A DNA stretch of 64,000 nucleotides from an uncultured Clostridia bacterium (GTDB lineage: Bacteria > Bacillota > Clostridia > Christensenellales > UBA1242): positions 1 through 64,000 of the forward strand of contig CALWEQ010000008.1 in the NCBI GenBank assembly GCA_944377365.1, read 5' to 3'. A model generated the notes under the pieces. It had not been told where the DNA came from. It did not search any database and saw only the letters and a list, made by a program, of their open reading frames with translations. The position numbers were made by a program, and so were the translations under genes. Below are positions 23,290 to 32,874 of the stretch, one piece after another; the first letter of the stretch is position 1, and each line of letters starts with the position of its first letter.

Positions 23290-24414
23290 TTAATAAACAC
23301 GTTCTTTCTTAATTGAAACGCCGACAACTATTCCAACTATTATTGCGGCAGCGGCTGCTATTCCAACAACAATCCAAATTATAGTGTTTGGCGACATTCC
23401 TTGTGAAGTTGTTACTTGCGCACTTCGAATTTCGTAAATAGGCTGTGCGCCAGACGTTGTTGGGTCTTGGTCATATATATAACAAACTGCTGTCCAAGTG
23501 CCTTCTTTTTCTGTGTCGAAGAAAAAGCTTGGCCCATTTCTGTATGGTTCATCATTTATCAATGCGTGTTGGGTAGACGAATCAGTTATGTCATTTGTAG
23601 TAAGAACATATTCAAGTCCATCACGACCGGTGCCTTCAATTTTCCAAACTATATAATCTCTATTTAAATATTGGCATTCTTCGCTTAGGGAAAACATGTA
23701 AGCAGATTTCATTCCTTCTTGAGAGCTTTGTTCGCTGACATTTATGGTAGGTTCTGCTTTAATGCTGTCTATTGGTGTTGGCAAGATTTGGTAAATTGCG
23801 CTTGTGTAGGAATTTTCACATTCAAACGAAAAGATGTACATGCCCCAACCGCCATGCAGGTCATAAGATGAAGAGCCAGTTTCTTGTGACTGCGCGAAAA
23901 CTGAGGAAGCGCTGTAATTGTTTGCAACGTCTGAAAAATTGTTGTCAATAGTAAAAGTAAAACTGTCAATTATCTCTGATTTGTTTTGAGCTGTCTGCGA
24001 AATAAGTGTTCTTGGTAAAGTTGCTTTAGTGGTAAAGTCTGCCGAGCCATTGTTTATTATTGCAGGAGTCCATGAAACAGAGTAACTGTAAGAGTAACGG
24101 TCGCGATCTTGCAGTGAAGAAAGGTTAAAATTTACAGCAAAGCTTTTTACGTCTTTCCAATAATAAGTTAAAACAGAGTAATTTTCCTCTTCTGTGTTGT
24201 TAAATTTAAGTGTAGTTGTCGTCTGATCGCTAGGTGACAATGATTCGTAGTTTGAATTTCTAACAGTAATTTGTAAATCACTAGAAAAAGCATAAGTGCT
24301 TGCACCTGAAAGACTTGTTGATGGAATTGAAAAAAAACTAGCAATCAAAAAGATAGCTAAAAAAACCATTAAAGGTGTTAAAATTGTCCAATTTAAGATT
24401 TTTGTTTTTTTCAT
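23290..24414 (-). CDS. Secreted surface protein with two membrane anchors (family unknown)
   Basis: 374 residues from ATG 24414 (GAGGAG 3 nt upstream). An N-terminal hydrophobic segment (about 7-27) acts as signal or anchor, followed by about 310 Ser/Thr/Asn-rich residues of beta-strand character and a C-terminal helix with Gly/Ala/Val/Ile (about 344-368) ending in KKERVY. Predicted as an extracellular domain tethered at both ends. One strand pair (YIVWKIEGTG, GTWTAVCYIYD) looks Ig/fibronectin-like. Function not recognised. Confidence 0.6.
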   Translation of the reverse strand: MKKTKILNWTILTPLMVFLAIFLIASFFSIPSTSLSGASTYAFSSDLQITVRNSNYESLSPSDQTTTTLKFNNTEEENYSVLTYYWKDVKSFAVNFNLSSLQDRDRYSYSYSVSWTPAIINNGSADFTTKATLPRTLISQTAQNKSEIIDSFTFTIDNNFSDVANNYSASSVFAQSQETGSSSYDLHGGWGMYIFSFECENSYTSAIYQILPTPIDSIKAEPTINVSEQSSQEGMKSAYMFSLSEECQYLNRDYIVWKIEGTGRDGLEYVLTTNDITDSSTQHALINDEPYRNGPSFFFDTEKEGTWTAVCYIYDQDPTTSGAQPIYEIRSAQVTTSQGMSPNTIIWIVVGIAAAAAIIVGIVVGVSIKKERVY

Positions 24415-24553
24415 AATCTCCTCACTTTGATTCAATGATATTTTTCAATTATTTTTTTTGCAGTTCACAGATTGATAAATATAATATAGCACAAAAGAAA
24501 AATTCTTAAAAATATTTTTGACATATTGTTCAAAAATGTTTCCAAGAAATTGT

Positions 24554-24582
24554 TTGACTTTAATGTTTTTAGGATTTATAAT
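24554..24582 (+). promoter_or_regulatory. Near-consensus promoter of the glmU-like gene (leaderless geometry)
   Basis: TTGACT, 17 bp, TATAAT; the -10 ends 6 nt before ATG 24589. This shows that the longer frame from 24526 is not the real start. Confidence 0.8.
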
Positions 24583-24588
24583 AAAAAC

Positions 24589-25344
24589 ATGTTAGAAGAA
24601 GTAATAATTAAAGAAGAATTAGAAGAAGAGAGTTCAATATTGCCAAAGTCGATTGTTTCGGCAAAGAGTTATGATTGGGTGGAAGACGAAACGCTTGCAA
24701 TTTTGATAAAAAAACCTATTTCTGCTTTGGATGTTTGTGGGAAAAGTTTAATTGATTGGGTGGCTCTTGCTTGCGGAAAAATGCAAAAAGTCATTATTGA
24801 CGAAGTAAACGAAGAGGATTTGTTGCAAGCTTTAAAGCCTTATGCCGAAACAAAGAAATATCTGCTAGTTTTGTTTGGTGACACTCCTTTGCTTGAAAAA
24901 TCAACAGTGGCACAAGCGTTAGATTATTTTGCAAGTAAAAATTTGAGTGCTATGGTTTTGCCAAGAGGGTATGTGTTTTCTTGTGATTATATAAAAACAA
25001 CAGATGTTATATTTTCACCAGTAAGAAAATCTTTTGCTCCAGAACAATTTTTACAGGTTAGTTCTCCAAAAGAGATAAGCGATGCTTTCGAAGTATTGTC
25101 TCAACGAATTCGTGATTATCACAAAGCCAACGGTGTTGTTTTAATGGGGGAGAAAAGCATTTTTATTGATGCCGATGTCGAAATTGAGGCCGGAGTAATT
25201 ATTGAGCCAATGAATGTTTTAAAAGGTAGCACAATTATTGAAGAAAATTGTTTTTTAAAAAGTGGAAATATCATTGTCGACACACTAGTCCAAAAAGGAA
25301 CTACTCTTTGTGCGGAGCACTTGGTGATGGGGAAGCGCTTATGA
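24589..25344 (+). CDS. Degenerate GlmU-like protein
   Basis: 251 residues against about 455 for GlmU. GlmU acetylates and uridylates glucosamine 1-phosphate. The N-terminal half keeps the VLFGDTPLLEKSTV block of the uridyltransferase but lacks the LAAGxGTRMxS nucleotide loop. The linker VLSQRIRDYHKANGVVLMG is recognisable, then about two turns of left-handed beta-helix (IDADVEIEAGVIIEPMNVL) before an early stop. Both active sites look absent. The position before pth-mfd is that of glmU in clostridia. The stop overlaps pth as ATGA. Confidence 0.7.
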   Translation: MLEEVIIKEELEEESSILPKSIVSAKSYDWVEDETLAILIKKPISALDVCGKSLIDWVALACGKMQKVIIDEVNEEDLLQALKPYAETKKYLLVLFGDTPLLEKSTVAQALDYFASKNLSAMVLPRGYVFSCDYIKTTDVIFSPVRKSFAPEQFLQVSSPKEISDAFEVLSQRIRDYHKANGVVLMGEKSIFIDADVEIEAGVIIEPMNVLKGSTIIEENCFLKSGNIIVDTLVQKGTTLCAEHLVMGKRL

Positions 25345-25844
25345 AAATTTTAATAGGGCTTGGCAATCCGGGGAAGGAGTACGAAAAGACTTTCCATAAT
25401 ATGGGCTTTGAAGTAATTGACAACCTTGCGAAAAAACTTGGCGTAAAACTTTCAAAAAAAAATTTTAAAGCTGTTTATGGTGAAATAAAAATAAATGGGC
25501 AAAAAATCATTTTGGCCAAACCTCAAACTTTTATGAATTTGTCCGGCGAAAGTGTTTTGATGTTTAAAAACAAGTTTAAAGATGCGGATATCGTTGTAAT
25601 ATGTGATGATTTTGATTTAGAAAAGGGCAAAATACGTTTTAGAACGCATGGGAGCGGGGGCACGCACAACGGTCTTCGCAACATTGTCAATCTTATAGGA
25701 CAAGATTTTTCGAGACTGAGAGTTGGAATTGGACAGCCCGACAAACAAATAGTTGAGTTTGTGTTATCAAAGATGGACAATACTTTTGATGACATTATTG
25801 AGAAAGCAACAGATGAATTAATTAAAGTTTGCACTTTAAACTAA
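25341..25844 (+). CDS. pth: Peptidyl-tRNA hydrolase
   Basis: 167 residues, slightly short for the family (about 185-195). Releases tRNA from peptidyl-tRNA. N9 and H19 lie in GLGNPGKEYEKTFHNMGF; KPQTFMNLSGESV and DDFDLEKGKIRFR follow in order. The usual GGHNGL block reads GGTHNGL, a one-residue insertion. ATG 25341 overlaps the upstream stop (ATGA). Confidence 0.95.
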   Translation: MKILIGLGNPGKEYEKTFHNMGFEVIDNLAKKLGVKLSKKNFKAVYGEIKINGQKIILAKPQTFMNLSGESVLMFKNKFKDADIVVICDDFDLEKGKIRFRTHGSGGTHNGLRNIVNLIGQDFSRLRVGIGQPDKQIVEFVLSKMDNTFDDIIEKATDELIKVCTLN

Positions 25845-25868
25845 ACAAAACTATGAATTTTAAAAATT

Positions 25869-28800
25869 ATGGATAAGATTTTAGAGCTTTTAAAAAATTC
25901 ACCTTTAGCAAAACATGACCATTTCAGCGGTGTAAAATTGGGTGAAAAGACACTTATAATTGCGTTAAGAAAGCGGGGTGTAATTCTCGTCGCAGATTTT
26001 GTTGAGGCAGTAAAATTAAAACGTAATTTATCTTCCCTAGGCTGTAAATGCGAAATAATTTCTTGTGGTAGAGAAGTTGGAACAGAAGATGATGAAAACC
26101 TCTTGCCTTTTGTTTCAAGTGTTAGCAAATTTTTGTTAAAAAAAATAGATTTTTTAATTTTTTTACCCAATTCGATTGTTACAAAATTTGACAGGAAGAG
26201 CTTTGATGAACCGATTATATTGAATGAAAATGATGAAGTTGAAATATCAAAATTAGCAGAAAGTCTTGTTGAAAAAGGCTATAAAAGAGTTGACCTCGTT
26301 TCTCGCCCAGGAGAATTTGCAGTACGAGGAGATATTTTCGATATTTTCGCTATTTCATGCGAAAAGCCAATAAGATGTGATTTTTTTGATAATTTGATAG
26401 AAAAAATATCATATTTTGATCCGAGCGATATGAAAACTGGGGAAAAAATCAAAAGGATATCATTGTATCCTGCTGTTTTGCTTAAAGGTGGTCAAAATGT
26501 GTGTTCGCTTTCTGATTGTGTAATTTTAGATCAAACTGAAAGGTTAGAACAAGCTGTTGACCTAGTGCTAGCTGGGCTGAAAGTAATGCAAGGTTTTTCT
26601 GACAAAGACTATTCATGTTTTAAAGACATCTCTGCTACTCTTACTTTCTCTTTAAGTGGAGGGGAAGACTTAAAAAGTGTTGCGGAAACAAGTTATGTGC
26701 ATTCGTTCAATCAGCTAGTAATTGATATAAAAGCATTCGACCCATCAAAAAACAAAATATTGCTTTTTGCAGGAGAAAACAAAAACAGAATAAAAAACTT
26801 TTTAAGTGGACAGGAGATTTCTTTTATTGATTTCGATGAAGGAAATTTTGAAGCGCCAGGTGTTTACGTAAGCCAAAAATATTTTCCTAGTTCTTTTGAT
26901 TTTTCTTCTCTAAACTTGATTGCAATTGGATCTGACAATCTTTCGAAACCCAAAGCGACGAAAATCACTTCTGCGAAAAAAGACGTTTTTTATCAACCAA
27001 AAATTGGCGAGTACGTCGTGCATGAATATCACGGCATTGGTCGATGTGTGGGTATAGAAAGATTAAGGCTTTCTGATTGTGAAAAAGATTACTTTGTAAT
27101 TGAATATCGTGGCGGAGGAATGCTTTATTTGCCAAGCGAACAGGCGAGTTTGCTTTCAGCATATGTTGGTGGAGAAAGCACTCCGCATATGAACGCACTT
27201 GGAGGGCGCGAGTTTGAACAACTAAAAAAACGCGTAAAAGAAAAACTTCAAGGTTTTGCATTGGAGCTTATGAAGCTTTACAAAGAGCGTGAAGATGCAA
27301 AGGGGTTTGCTTTTAAGTCTGAGCAATTTCTGGAAAATGAATTTGCAAATTCGTTCGAATTTGAACCCACGCAGGATCAAATTACAGCCGCAAACGATGT
27401 TTTAAATGATATGGCATCAACAAAAATTATGGATCGTTTGCTTTGTGGAGATGTTGGCTTTGGCAAAACTGAGGTTGCCTACCGAGCAATCTTTAGAGCA
27501 GTCATCAACTCAAAGCAGGTGGCTTTTTTGTGCCCAACCACAGTTTTAAGCGAACAGCATTTTCTAAATGCAAAAAAGCGGTTTGAAAATTTTGGCGTTA
27601 GAATAGAAGTTCTAAATCGTTTCAAAACGCAAGTTCAAGAAAAAGACATTTTAAGCAGGCTCGAAAAAGGTGAAATTGATGTTTTAATTGGAACTCATAA
27701 GATTTTGTCAAAAAACATTGTGTTTAAGGATTTGGGTTTGCTTGTTATTGATGAAGAACAACGATTTGGGGTTGTTGCAAAAGAAAAAATCAAAAACATT
27801 AGAAAGAATATTGATGTCTTAGCACTTTCTGCCACCCCAATTCCACGAACTTTGCATATGTCACTTTCTGGGATAAGGGATATATCAGTTATTGCTACTC
27901 CACCTCGTGATCGCCTGCCTATTCAAACTTATGTTGCGGAAGAAGATGACGAGATAACAAAAAGTGTTTTGTTGCGAGAAATTGCCCGAGGAGGTAAGGC
28001 TTTTGTTATTTACAACAGAGTACAATCAATATTTAATGTTGCATCGAATTTGATGAAAATGCTTCCTCAAGCAAAAATTGGGGTGGCGCATGGTCAAATG
28101 AGTGAAAAAGAATTGCAATCCGTCATTGACAAACTTTTTAAAGGCGAATACAATGTGTTTATATCTACAACTTTGATTGAAAACGGAATAGATTTGCCAT
28201 CGGCAAACACTATGATAATTTATGATGCCGACCTGCTTGGACTTGGACAACTCTATCAACTTCGAGGGCGAGTAGGTCGAAGCGATAAATTGAGTTATGC
28301 ATATTTGTTTTATAAAAGAGGAAAATTGCTAACGGAAGCTTCTTACAAGCGATTAGAAGCTATAAAAGAATTCCATGACCTTGGCAGTGGTTTTAAAATT
28401 GCGATGCGTGACTTGGAAATTCGTGGAGCTGGCAACATATTTGGCAAAGAACAGCACGGTCATATAGAAAAAGTTGGTTATGATATGTTTGTAAAGCTGT
28501 TGAACGAAACAGTTGGTGAGATTTCAGGACAAAAAACAGAATTAGAGCGACCAGTTAAAATAGATCTGCCACTTGATGCTTACATTCCCGAAACCTATCT
28601 TTCAACCAGTGAACAACGCATTTCATATTATATGAAAATAAGTGAAATTTCAACTCGAGAACAAATGCAAGGCGTTCTTGAAAGCTTGCAAGACGGGTTT
28701 GGAGATGTGCCAGTTCAAACCGAAAACCTTGTTAAAATAGCCTATATAAAAAATCTTGCCATGAAGTTTGGGGTAAAAGAAGTCAAAATGAGGGGAGATG

Positions 28801-28985
28801 AAATAAATATTGTTTTGTATAAAGATGAAAAGATCGCAGATGAAAGGCTGGTTAAAGTTTTGTCAAATCATAATGCAAGTTTAAGATTTGAAAACTTGCC
28901 AATAATCAAAATGCCACGAAATAAAACCATGTCAAAAAGTTTAGATGGCATTATAGACTTTTTTGAGATGGCAAATAAATCTTAA
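25869..28985 (+). CDS. mfd: Transcription-repair coupling factor
   Basis: 1038 residues (family about 1100-1180). Removes RNA polymerase stalled at lesions and recruits UvrA. UvrB-like N-terminal domain (1-330); RNA-polymerase interaction domain beginning IGEYVVHEYHGIG near 378; helicase with Walker A GDVGFGKTE near 526 and IDEEQRFGV near 627; SATPIPRT; RGRVGRS; C-terminal UvrA-regulating domain. No clear SD. It is the third gene after glmU-like and pth. Confidence 0.97.
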   Translation: MDKILELLKNSPLAKHDHFSGVKLGEKTLIIALRKRGVILVADFVEAVKLKRNLSSLGCKCEIISCGREVGTEDDENLLPFVSSVSKFLLKKIDFLIFLPNSIVTKFDRKSFDEPIILNENDEVEISKLAESLVEKGYKRVDLVSRPGEFAVRGDIFDIFAISCEKPIRCDFFDNLIEKISYFDPSDMKTGEKIKRISLYPAVLLKGGQNVCSLSDCVILDQTERLEQAVDLVLAGLKVMQGFSDKDYSCFKDISATLTFSLSGGEDLKSVAETSYVHSFNQLVIDIKAFDPSKNKILLFAGENKNRIKNFLSGQEISFIDFDEGNFEAPGVYVSQKYFPSSFDFSSLNLIAIGSDNLSKPKATKITSAKKDVFYQPKIGEYVVHEYHGIGRCVGIERLRLSDCEKDYFVIEYRGGGMLYLPSEQASLLSAYVGGESTPHMNALGGREFEQLKKRVKEKLQGFALELMKLYKEREDAKGFAFKSEQFLENEFANSFEFEPTQDQITAANDVLNDMASTKIMDRLLCGDVGFGKTEVAYRAIFRAVINSKQVAFLCPTTVLSEQHFLNAKKRFENFGVRIEVLNRFKTQVQEKDILSRLEKGEIDVLIGTHKILSKNIVFKDLGLLVIDEEQRFGVVAKEKIKNIRKNIDVLALSATPIPRTLHMSLSGIRDISVIATPPRDRLPIQTYVAEEDDEITKSVLLREIARGGKAFVIYNRVQSIFNVASNLMKMLPQAKIGVAHGQMSEKELQSVIDKLFKGEYNVFISTTLIENGIDLPSANTMIIYDADLLGLGQLYQLRGRVGRSDKLSYAYLFYKRGKLLTEASYKRLEAIKEFHDLGSGFKIAMRDLEIRGAGNIFGKEQHGHIEKVGYDMFVKLLNETVGEISGQKTELERPVKIDLPLDAYIPETYLSTSEQRISYYMKISEISTREQMQGVLESLQDGFGDVPVQTENLVKIAYIKNLAMKFGVKEVKMRGDEINIVLYKDEKIADERLVKVLSNHNASLRFENLPIIKMPRNKTMSKSLDGIIDFFEMANKS

Positions 28986-29002
28986 AAAATAGTCGAAATT
29001 GC

Positions 29003-29031
29003 TTGAAAAACAAAAGGAAATATTGTATACT
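29003..29031 (+). promoter_or_regulatory. Promoter of the foldase-like lipoprotein gene
   Basis: TTGAAA, 17 bp, TATACT, about 50 bp before ATG 29084. This gene also has an SD, so it belongs to the conventional leadered class. Confidence 0.7.
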
Positions 29032-29083
29032 AACAGAGTGCTAAAAACTAGAAAATAAAATTCAAGACTTGTTTTGGAGTGTT

Positions 29084-30883
29084 ATGAAAAGAAGCAAATT
29101 TACAAAACTTATATTAACTTTATCGCTATGTTTTATCATGTGCGTTTCTGTTTTTGCGGGTTGTTCTCTTGTTACAACCGACATGTCGCGTTATTATTCG
29201 CAAATAGTGGCAGCTTTTGAGTACGAAAATGGAGAAAAAATTGAAATTACAAAAAGGGATTTGTCAGTAGCTGTTGCAAATTATAGTTCGACTTATGAAA
29301 GTTATGGCTTGACAGGAGAAGAAGCAGTTAAGCAAATTTTAGAATCAGTTATAAATGAAAAATTAATTATTCGCGCATCTGAAAATATGGCGAGAGAAAT
29401 AAATGGCGGAGAAACGCTGACAGTTAAAGAAAAAACATATCTTTGGGAGCTTACTTTTGAAACCATAGAGGACAACATTAAAAGCTACTACAACGATATG
29501 AACGATCTTGAAGAAGAAACTGAACAATCAAGTGAAGAAGACGAGCAAGTTACAACCCAAAATCATTATAAAAAGCCTTTAACATTAAGAATAGAAAATG
29601 ATGGCGAAATTACTTTGATTGTCAACAATACTGTGACTAGTGAAATTGAAAATCACACCTTTTGGAACGGTGAAGACAGAGATGTAACTAAGCAAAATGA
29701 CTTAAATGTTTTATACGAAAATGTCGTTAACTATGTAAGCAACAATCCAAAGTATGCACAGGGATACAGCAGGTATTTGTCTGAAGCAAAACAATCGGAA
29801 AAAGGGATGGGGCTTGCAACTGACAATGAATCGGTTTTTAAGAGAGAAATTCAACGTGTTTATGGTGTTCTTTACGATTCATTTATGGTGGACAAATATC
29901 AAGAGTTAAATCAATCAAACAATTCTTCTGTTACAATTCAAAATCTTTTGGATTTATATGAAAACAAAGTTATCAATGATTACAACAAATATGTTGTAGA
30001 GCAATCTTCAACTTACGAAGAAGACGTTTTAGAAGATGTTTCTTCTGTCAATTATTTTAAGACAACAGGAACACAATTTTTCTACGTTTCACATGTTTTG
30101 GCAAAATTTTCTGAAGCAGAACAGCAGTTGTATGACGAATGCCAGAAGGTTATAGAAGGGACCAGCACTAAATACACGGTTGGCGAAGCGCAAGATTTGA
30201 TAGAAGATTTGTACAACAACCTAACATTTGTTGTTCGTGAGCCACAAAAAGATGAAGAAGGCAACATTGTTTACAATGAAGATGGGAGCGTTGCTTGGGT
30301 AGAAACAGGAGAAAGAAAACCTGTTAAAGCTGTGTTTGAAGAGATAGAGTTAAAGCTTGCAACTGCGGGCAATGACGAAAAACTTAAAGCGGAATATTTT
30401 GATGAGTTTGTTTACAAGTACAATGAAGACGAAGGAATTATGAATGCTGATCGAAATTATGTTATAGGTGTTGATTTTGCAACTCCCGACGCGGAAAGTG
30501 AGACTAATTACACGGCACATTCAAACATGGTGGAATCATTCACAAATGCAGCCATAGAACTTTACAACAACGGCAATGCAAACATAGGCGATCTTTATTC
30601 TCAAGAAATCAGATCGGATTATGGCATTCACATCATGGTGTATGAAGGAAAGGTAGAAAATCTTTTTTCCAACATCGATTCTAATTTCAATTTATCAAAG
30701 GCGGATGTCCAAGTTCTTAATGAGGCAAGACTGAAAGCTGGAGAAGACAAAACCATTTTGGACGTTTTGTATGAAGAAATAGACACTGACAGATATTCAC
30801 TTTTTGAAAATATGAACATTCAGTTTTTGAGGTCTGAAGGAAAAATAACCTATTATCCAGATGCATACAAAGATTTGTACTGA
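29084..30883 (+). CDS. PrsA/SurA-like foldase lipoprotein (PPIase core unclear)
   Basis: 599 residues from ATG 29084 (TTGGAG upstream). Lipoprotein signal peptide with lipobox VFAGC, Cys27. Then a SurA/PrsA-type N-terminal helical region containing EEAVKQILESVINEKLII. The central part is long, acidic and helical; near the C-terminus GIHIMVYEGKVENL resembles the last strand of a parvulin domain, but the full parvulin signature is not visible. PrsA-type foldases help exported proteins fold and are often encoded next to mfd in clostridia. Confidence 0.65.
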   Translation: MKRSKFTKLILTLSLCFIMCVSVFAGCSLVTTDMSRYYSQIVAAFEYENGEKIEITKRDLSVAVANYSSTYESYGLTGEEAVKQILESVINEKLIIRASENMAREINGGETLTVKEKTYLWELTFETIEDNIKSYYNDMNDLEEETEQSSEEDEQVTTQNHYKKPLTLRIENDGEITLIVNNTVTSEIENHTFWNGEDRDVTKQNDLNVLYENVVNYVSNNPKYAQGYSRYLSEAKQSEKGMGLATDNESVFKREIQRVYGVLYDSFMVDKYQELNQSNNSSVTIQNLLDLYENKVINDYNKYVVEQSSTYEEDVLEDVSSVNYFKTTGTQFFYVSHVLAKFSEAEQQLYDECQKVIEGTSTKYTVGEAQDLIEDLYNNLTFVVREPQKDEEGNIVYNEDGSVAWVETGERKPVKAVFEEIELKLATAGNDEKLKAEYFDEFVYKYNEDEGIMNADRNYVIGVDFATPDAESETNYTAHSNMVESFTNAAIELYNNGNANIGDLYSQEIRSDYGIHIMVYEGKVENLFSNIDSNFNLSKADVQVLNEARLKAGEDKTILDVLYEEIDTDRYSLFENMNIQFLRSEGKITYYPDAYKDLY

Positions 30884-30902
30884 TAAATAATTAATTTGAC
30901 AG

Positions 30903-30930
30903 CTCTTGTTTGTTTGACAAGAGTTTTTTT
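30903..30930 (+). terminator. Terminator of the foldase-like gene
   Basis: CTCTTGT...ACAAGAG stem plus T7. Its 3' arm contains the -35 box of the next promoter. Confidence 0.75.
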
Positions 30931-30942
30931 ATTTGTTAGAAT
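30914..30942 (+). promoter_or_regulatory. Promoter of the YbhN-like gene (leaderless geometry)
   Basis: TTGACA, 17 bp, TGT-TAGAAT; the -10 ends 8 nt before ATG 30951. The -35 is inside the preceding terminator hairpin. Confidence 0.75.
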
Positions 30943-30950
30943 ATACGAGT

Positions 30951-32279
30951 ATGGATGAAAACACCTCACAGAAAGAATTTGTGGAAACAGAAGAATTTTT
31001 AAAAGAAAAAGCGATTAATGATGCGCATGAGGAGACACAAAAGTCTTCTAATTTTTCACAATTAAAGATCGATGTTGATCAGCTTTCTAGCGAGGAAAAA
31101 GCAAAACTTGACGAAGCACAACAGGCCGTTGCAAAAAGAAGTGGCAAAAACAAAAAAGTTTGGAATATTTGTATGTTTTTCTTAAATGTTGGAGTTATTG
31201 CGGGGATATTGTTGTACACTCTTTTTACAAATGAGTTTACTCCGTTAAGTCAAATTGACATAAACATTCAATGGTTTTTTGTAGCATTATTATTTTTTGG
31301 TGTTGCTTTTGTGTTTGACACATGGTCAGTTTCTCATTTATTGAAAAAAAATTGTGGCAAAGCAAGATTTATTTTGTCTTTAAAAACGAATTTATGCGGT
31401 CGCTATTATGATGCGGTAACGCCTCTTGCAACAGGTGGACAACCTTTTCAGGTGACCTACTTGATTTCAAGAGATGTTCCGTCTGCGGCAGCTCTTTCAG
31501 TGCCAATGGCAAGGCTTTTTTTTCAGCAACTGACTTGGCTTATTTTGTCAGCGACATGTTTAATTGTTACTGCCGTTGACAAGTCTTTTAACATGGTTGT
31601 TTCTATAGCTTCAGCGATAGGTTTTATTCTTGGCTTTTTTACTATGTTTTTGACTTTGTTTTTGTCAATAAGTAAAAAGACAGGTAAAGTTTTGGTGGTT
31701 AAAACTTTAAAACTGCTTCATAAAATGAAGATTGTTAAAAACTATGAAAAACAATATCAGCGTGTTACAAAATACGTAGAAGATTATCAAAATATTATGA
31801 CTAATTATGTAAAGTGCCCGAAGGATTTGATAGTTATGATATTTTCATGTATCGCAAGATTAATTTTAGTTTATTCAATACCATTTTTCGTTTATTGTAT
31901 GTTTAGTGATTTTGATCCGTCTATGTTTGGAAGAATGATGGTTATGGGTGTCTTAATTGATTTGGCTGCGAGTTTTATACCTCTTCCAGGTGGATCAGGA
32001 GCAAGTGAAATTTCGTTTAGTATGATGTTTGGGGCTTATTTTGCTGGTGGTGAATTGTTTTGGGCTTTAATTATCTGGAGATTTTTCTCTTACTACATCT
32101 ACCTAATTTTAGGCTTTGGAATGGTTGCTTATGATTTTGTTTATGGAAACAGAAAGTACAAATGGCAAAAAGTTGAGCGAAATTTACAAATGGAAAGCAG
32201 ACGTTTTAAAAATGCCCAAATTGCAAATTTTAGAAGCGAAAGAGCTTTCAGACGCAAACGTCAACTGCGCAAATCTTAG
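30951..32279 (+). CDS. YbhN/LPG-synthase-type transmembrane protein (UPF0104)
   Basis: 442 residues from ATG 30951, fixed by the promoter; the upstream TTG would lie in the -10 region. About 70 acidic N-terminal cytosolic residues precede 7-8 membrane helices with the family blocks YYDAVTPLATGGQPFQVTYL and DLAASFIPLPGGSGASEISF. Related proteins form the flippase part of MprF-type lysyl-phosphatidylglycerol synthases; no synthase domain is present here. A basic C-terminal tail follows. Confidence 0.85.
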   Translation: MDENTSQKEFVETEEFLKEKAINDAHEETQKSSNFSQLKIDVDQLSSEEKAKLDEAQQAVAKRSGKNKKVWNICMFFLNVGVIAGILLYTLFTNEFTPLSQIDINIQWFFVALLFFGVAFVFDTWSVSHLLKKNCGKARFILSLKTNLCGRYYDAVTPLATGGQPFQVTYLISRDVPSAAALSVPMARLFFQQLTWLILSATCLIVTAVDKSFNMVVSIASAIGFILGFFTMFLTLFLSISKKTGKVLVVKTLKLLHKMKIVKNYEKQYQRVTKYVEDYQNIMTNYVKCPKDLIVMIFSCIARLILVYSIPFFVYCMFSDFDPSMFGRMMVMGVLIDLAASFIPLPGGSGASEISFSMMFGAYFAGGELFWALIIWRFFSYYIYLILGFGMVAYDFVYGNRKYKWQKVERNLQMESRRFKNAQIANFRSERAFRRKRQLRKS

Positions 32280-32312
32280 TATAAATATTTTTAAAAAGAA
32301 AAAAATATAACC

Positions 32313-32846
32313 ATGAGGAAGTTAAAAAAAAGTACTTATGGTTTTATTTTTGCTATAGTCGCACTGATAATAGCTTTGGCAGTGTCATTATATTTAGGAT
32401 TGACAGGCTGGTTTTATTCAAACACATCTAGCTTGCAATCTGACATGCAACTTGGATCAAATGTTGATCTGTCATTAAAAGGCACGGAAACGCAAAGCGT
32501 TTCATTTACTCTAAATGGTTCATATTTACCTGGTCAGGAATTAAAACAATATATAAATTTAACAAACGAGTTTGAGTCTCCAATTTATGTTCGTGCAAAG
32601 GCTTTAATTTTTAGCTATGATTTGAATGATCCTAAGGTTGAACTAGGGGTAAATGATTTGTGGACGGAAAGTGGAGATTATTATTATTTCACCGAGGCAT
32701 TAGAATCGCAAAACAAAATCTCTGTGGCTTCTTACGTAAAACTTTTAAATGACGAATTTTATGATTCTCACAAAAGCTATGTTTTGACTATAATTGTAGA
32801 AGGTTTAGATGCTAGTTTGGATCGCCAGCAAATTTGGGGTTTTTAA
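32313..32846 (+). CDS. Secreted protein of TasA/camelysin-like type (tentative)
   Basis: 177 residues with an N-terminal signal/anchor (about 8-32, ending in GLTGWFYS). The mature part begins with beta-strands (SFTLNGSYLPGQELKQYINL, then SPIYVRAKALIF), a pattern seen in TasA/camelysin fibre proteins and other SipW-dependent exports: a G-Q-x-L-x-x-x-I-x-L-x-N strand followed by Y-V-R-x-x. No sipW gene is in view. It follows the YbhN-like gene by 33 bp. Confidence 0.45.
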   Translation: MRKLKKSTYGFIFAIVALIIALAVSLYLGLTGWFYSNTSSLQSDMQLGSNVDLSLKGTETQSVSFTLNGSYLPGQELKQYINLTNEFESPIYVRAKALIFSYDLNDPKVELGVNDLWTESGDYYYFTEALESQNKISVASYVKLLNDEFYDSHKSYVLTIIVEGLDASLDRQQIWGF

Positions 32847-32874
32847 TTTAAAAAAAATTGTCAATAAACTTTGC

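Noticed and set aside
24526..24588. N-terminal extension of the glmU-like protein
   Set aside because: This stretch is the -35, spacer and -10 of a near-consensus promoter, so translation starts at 24589.
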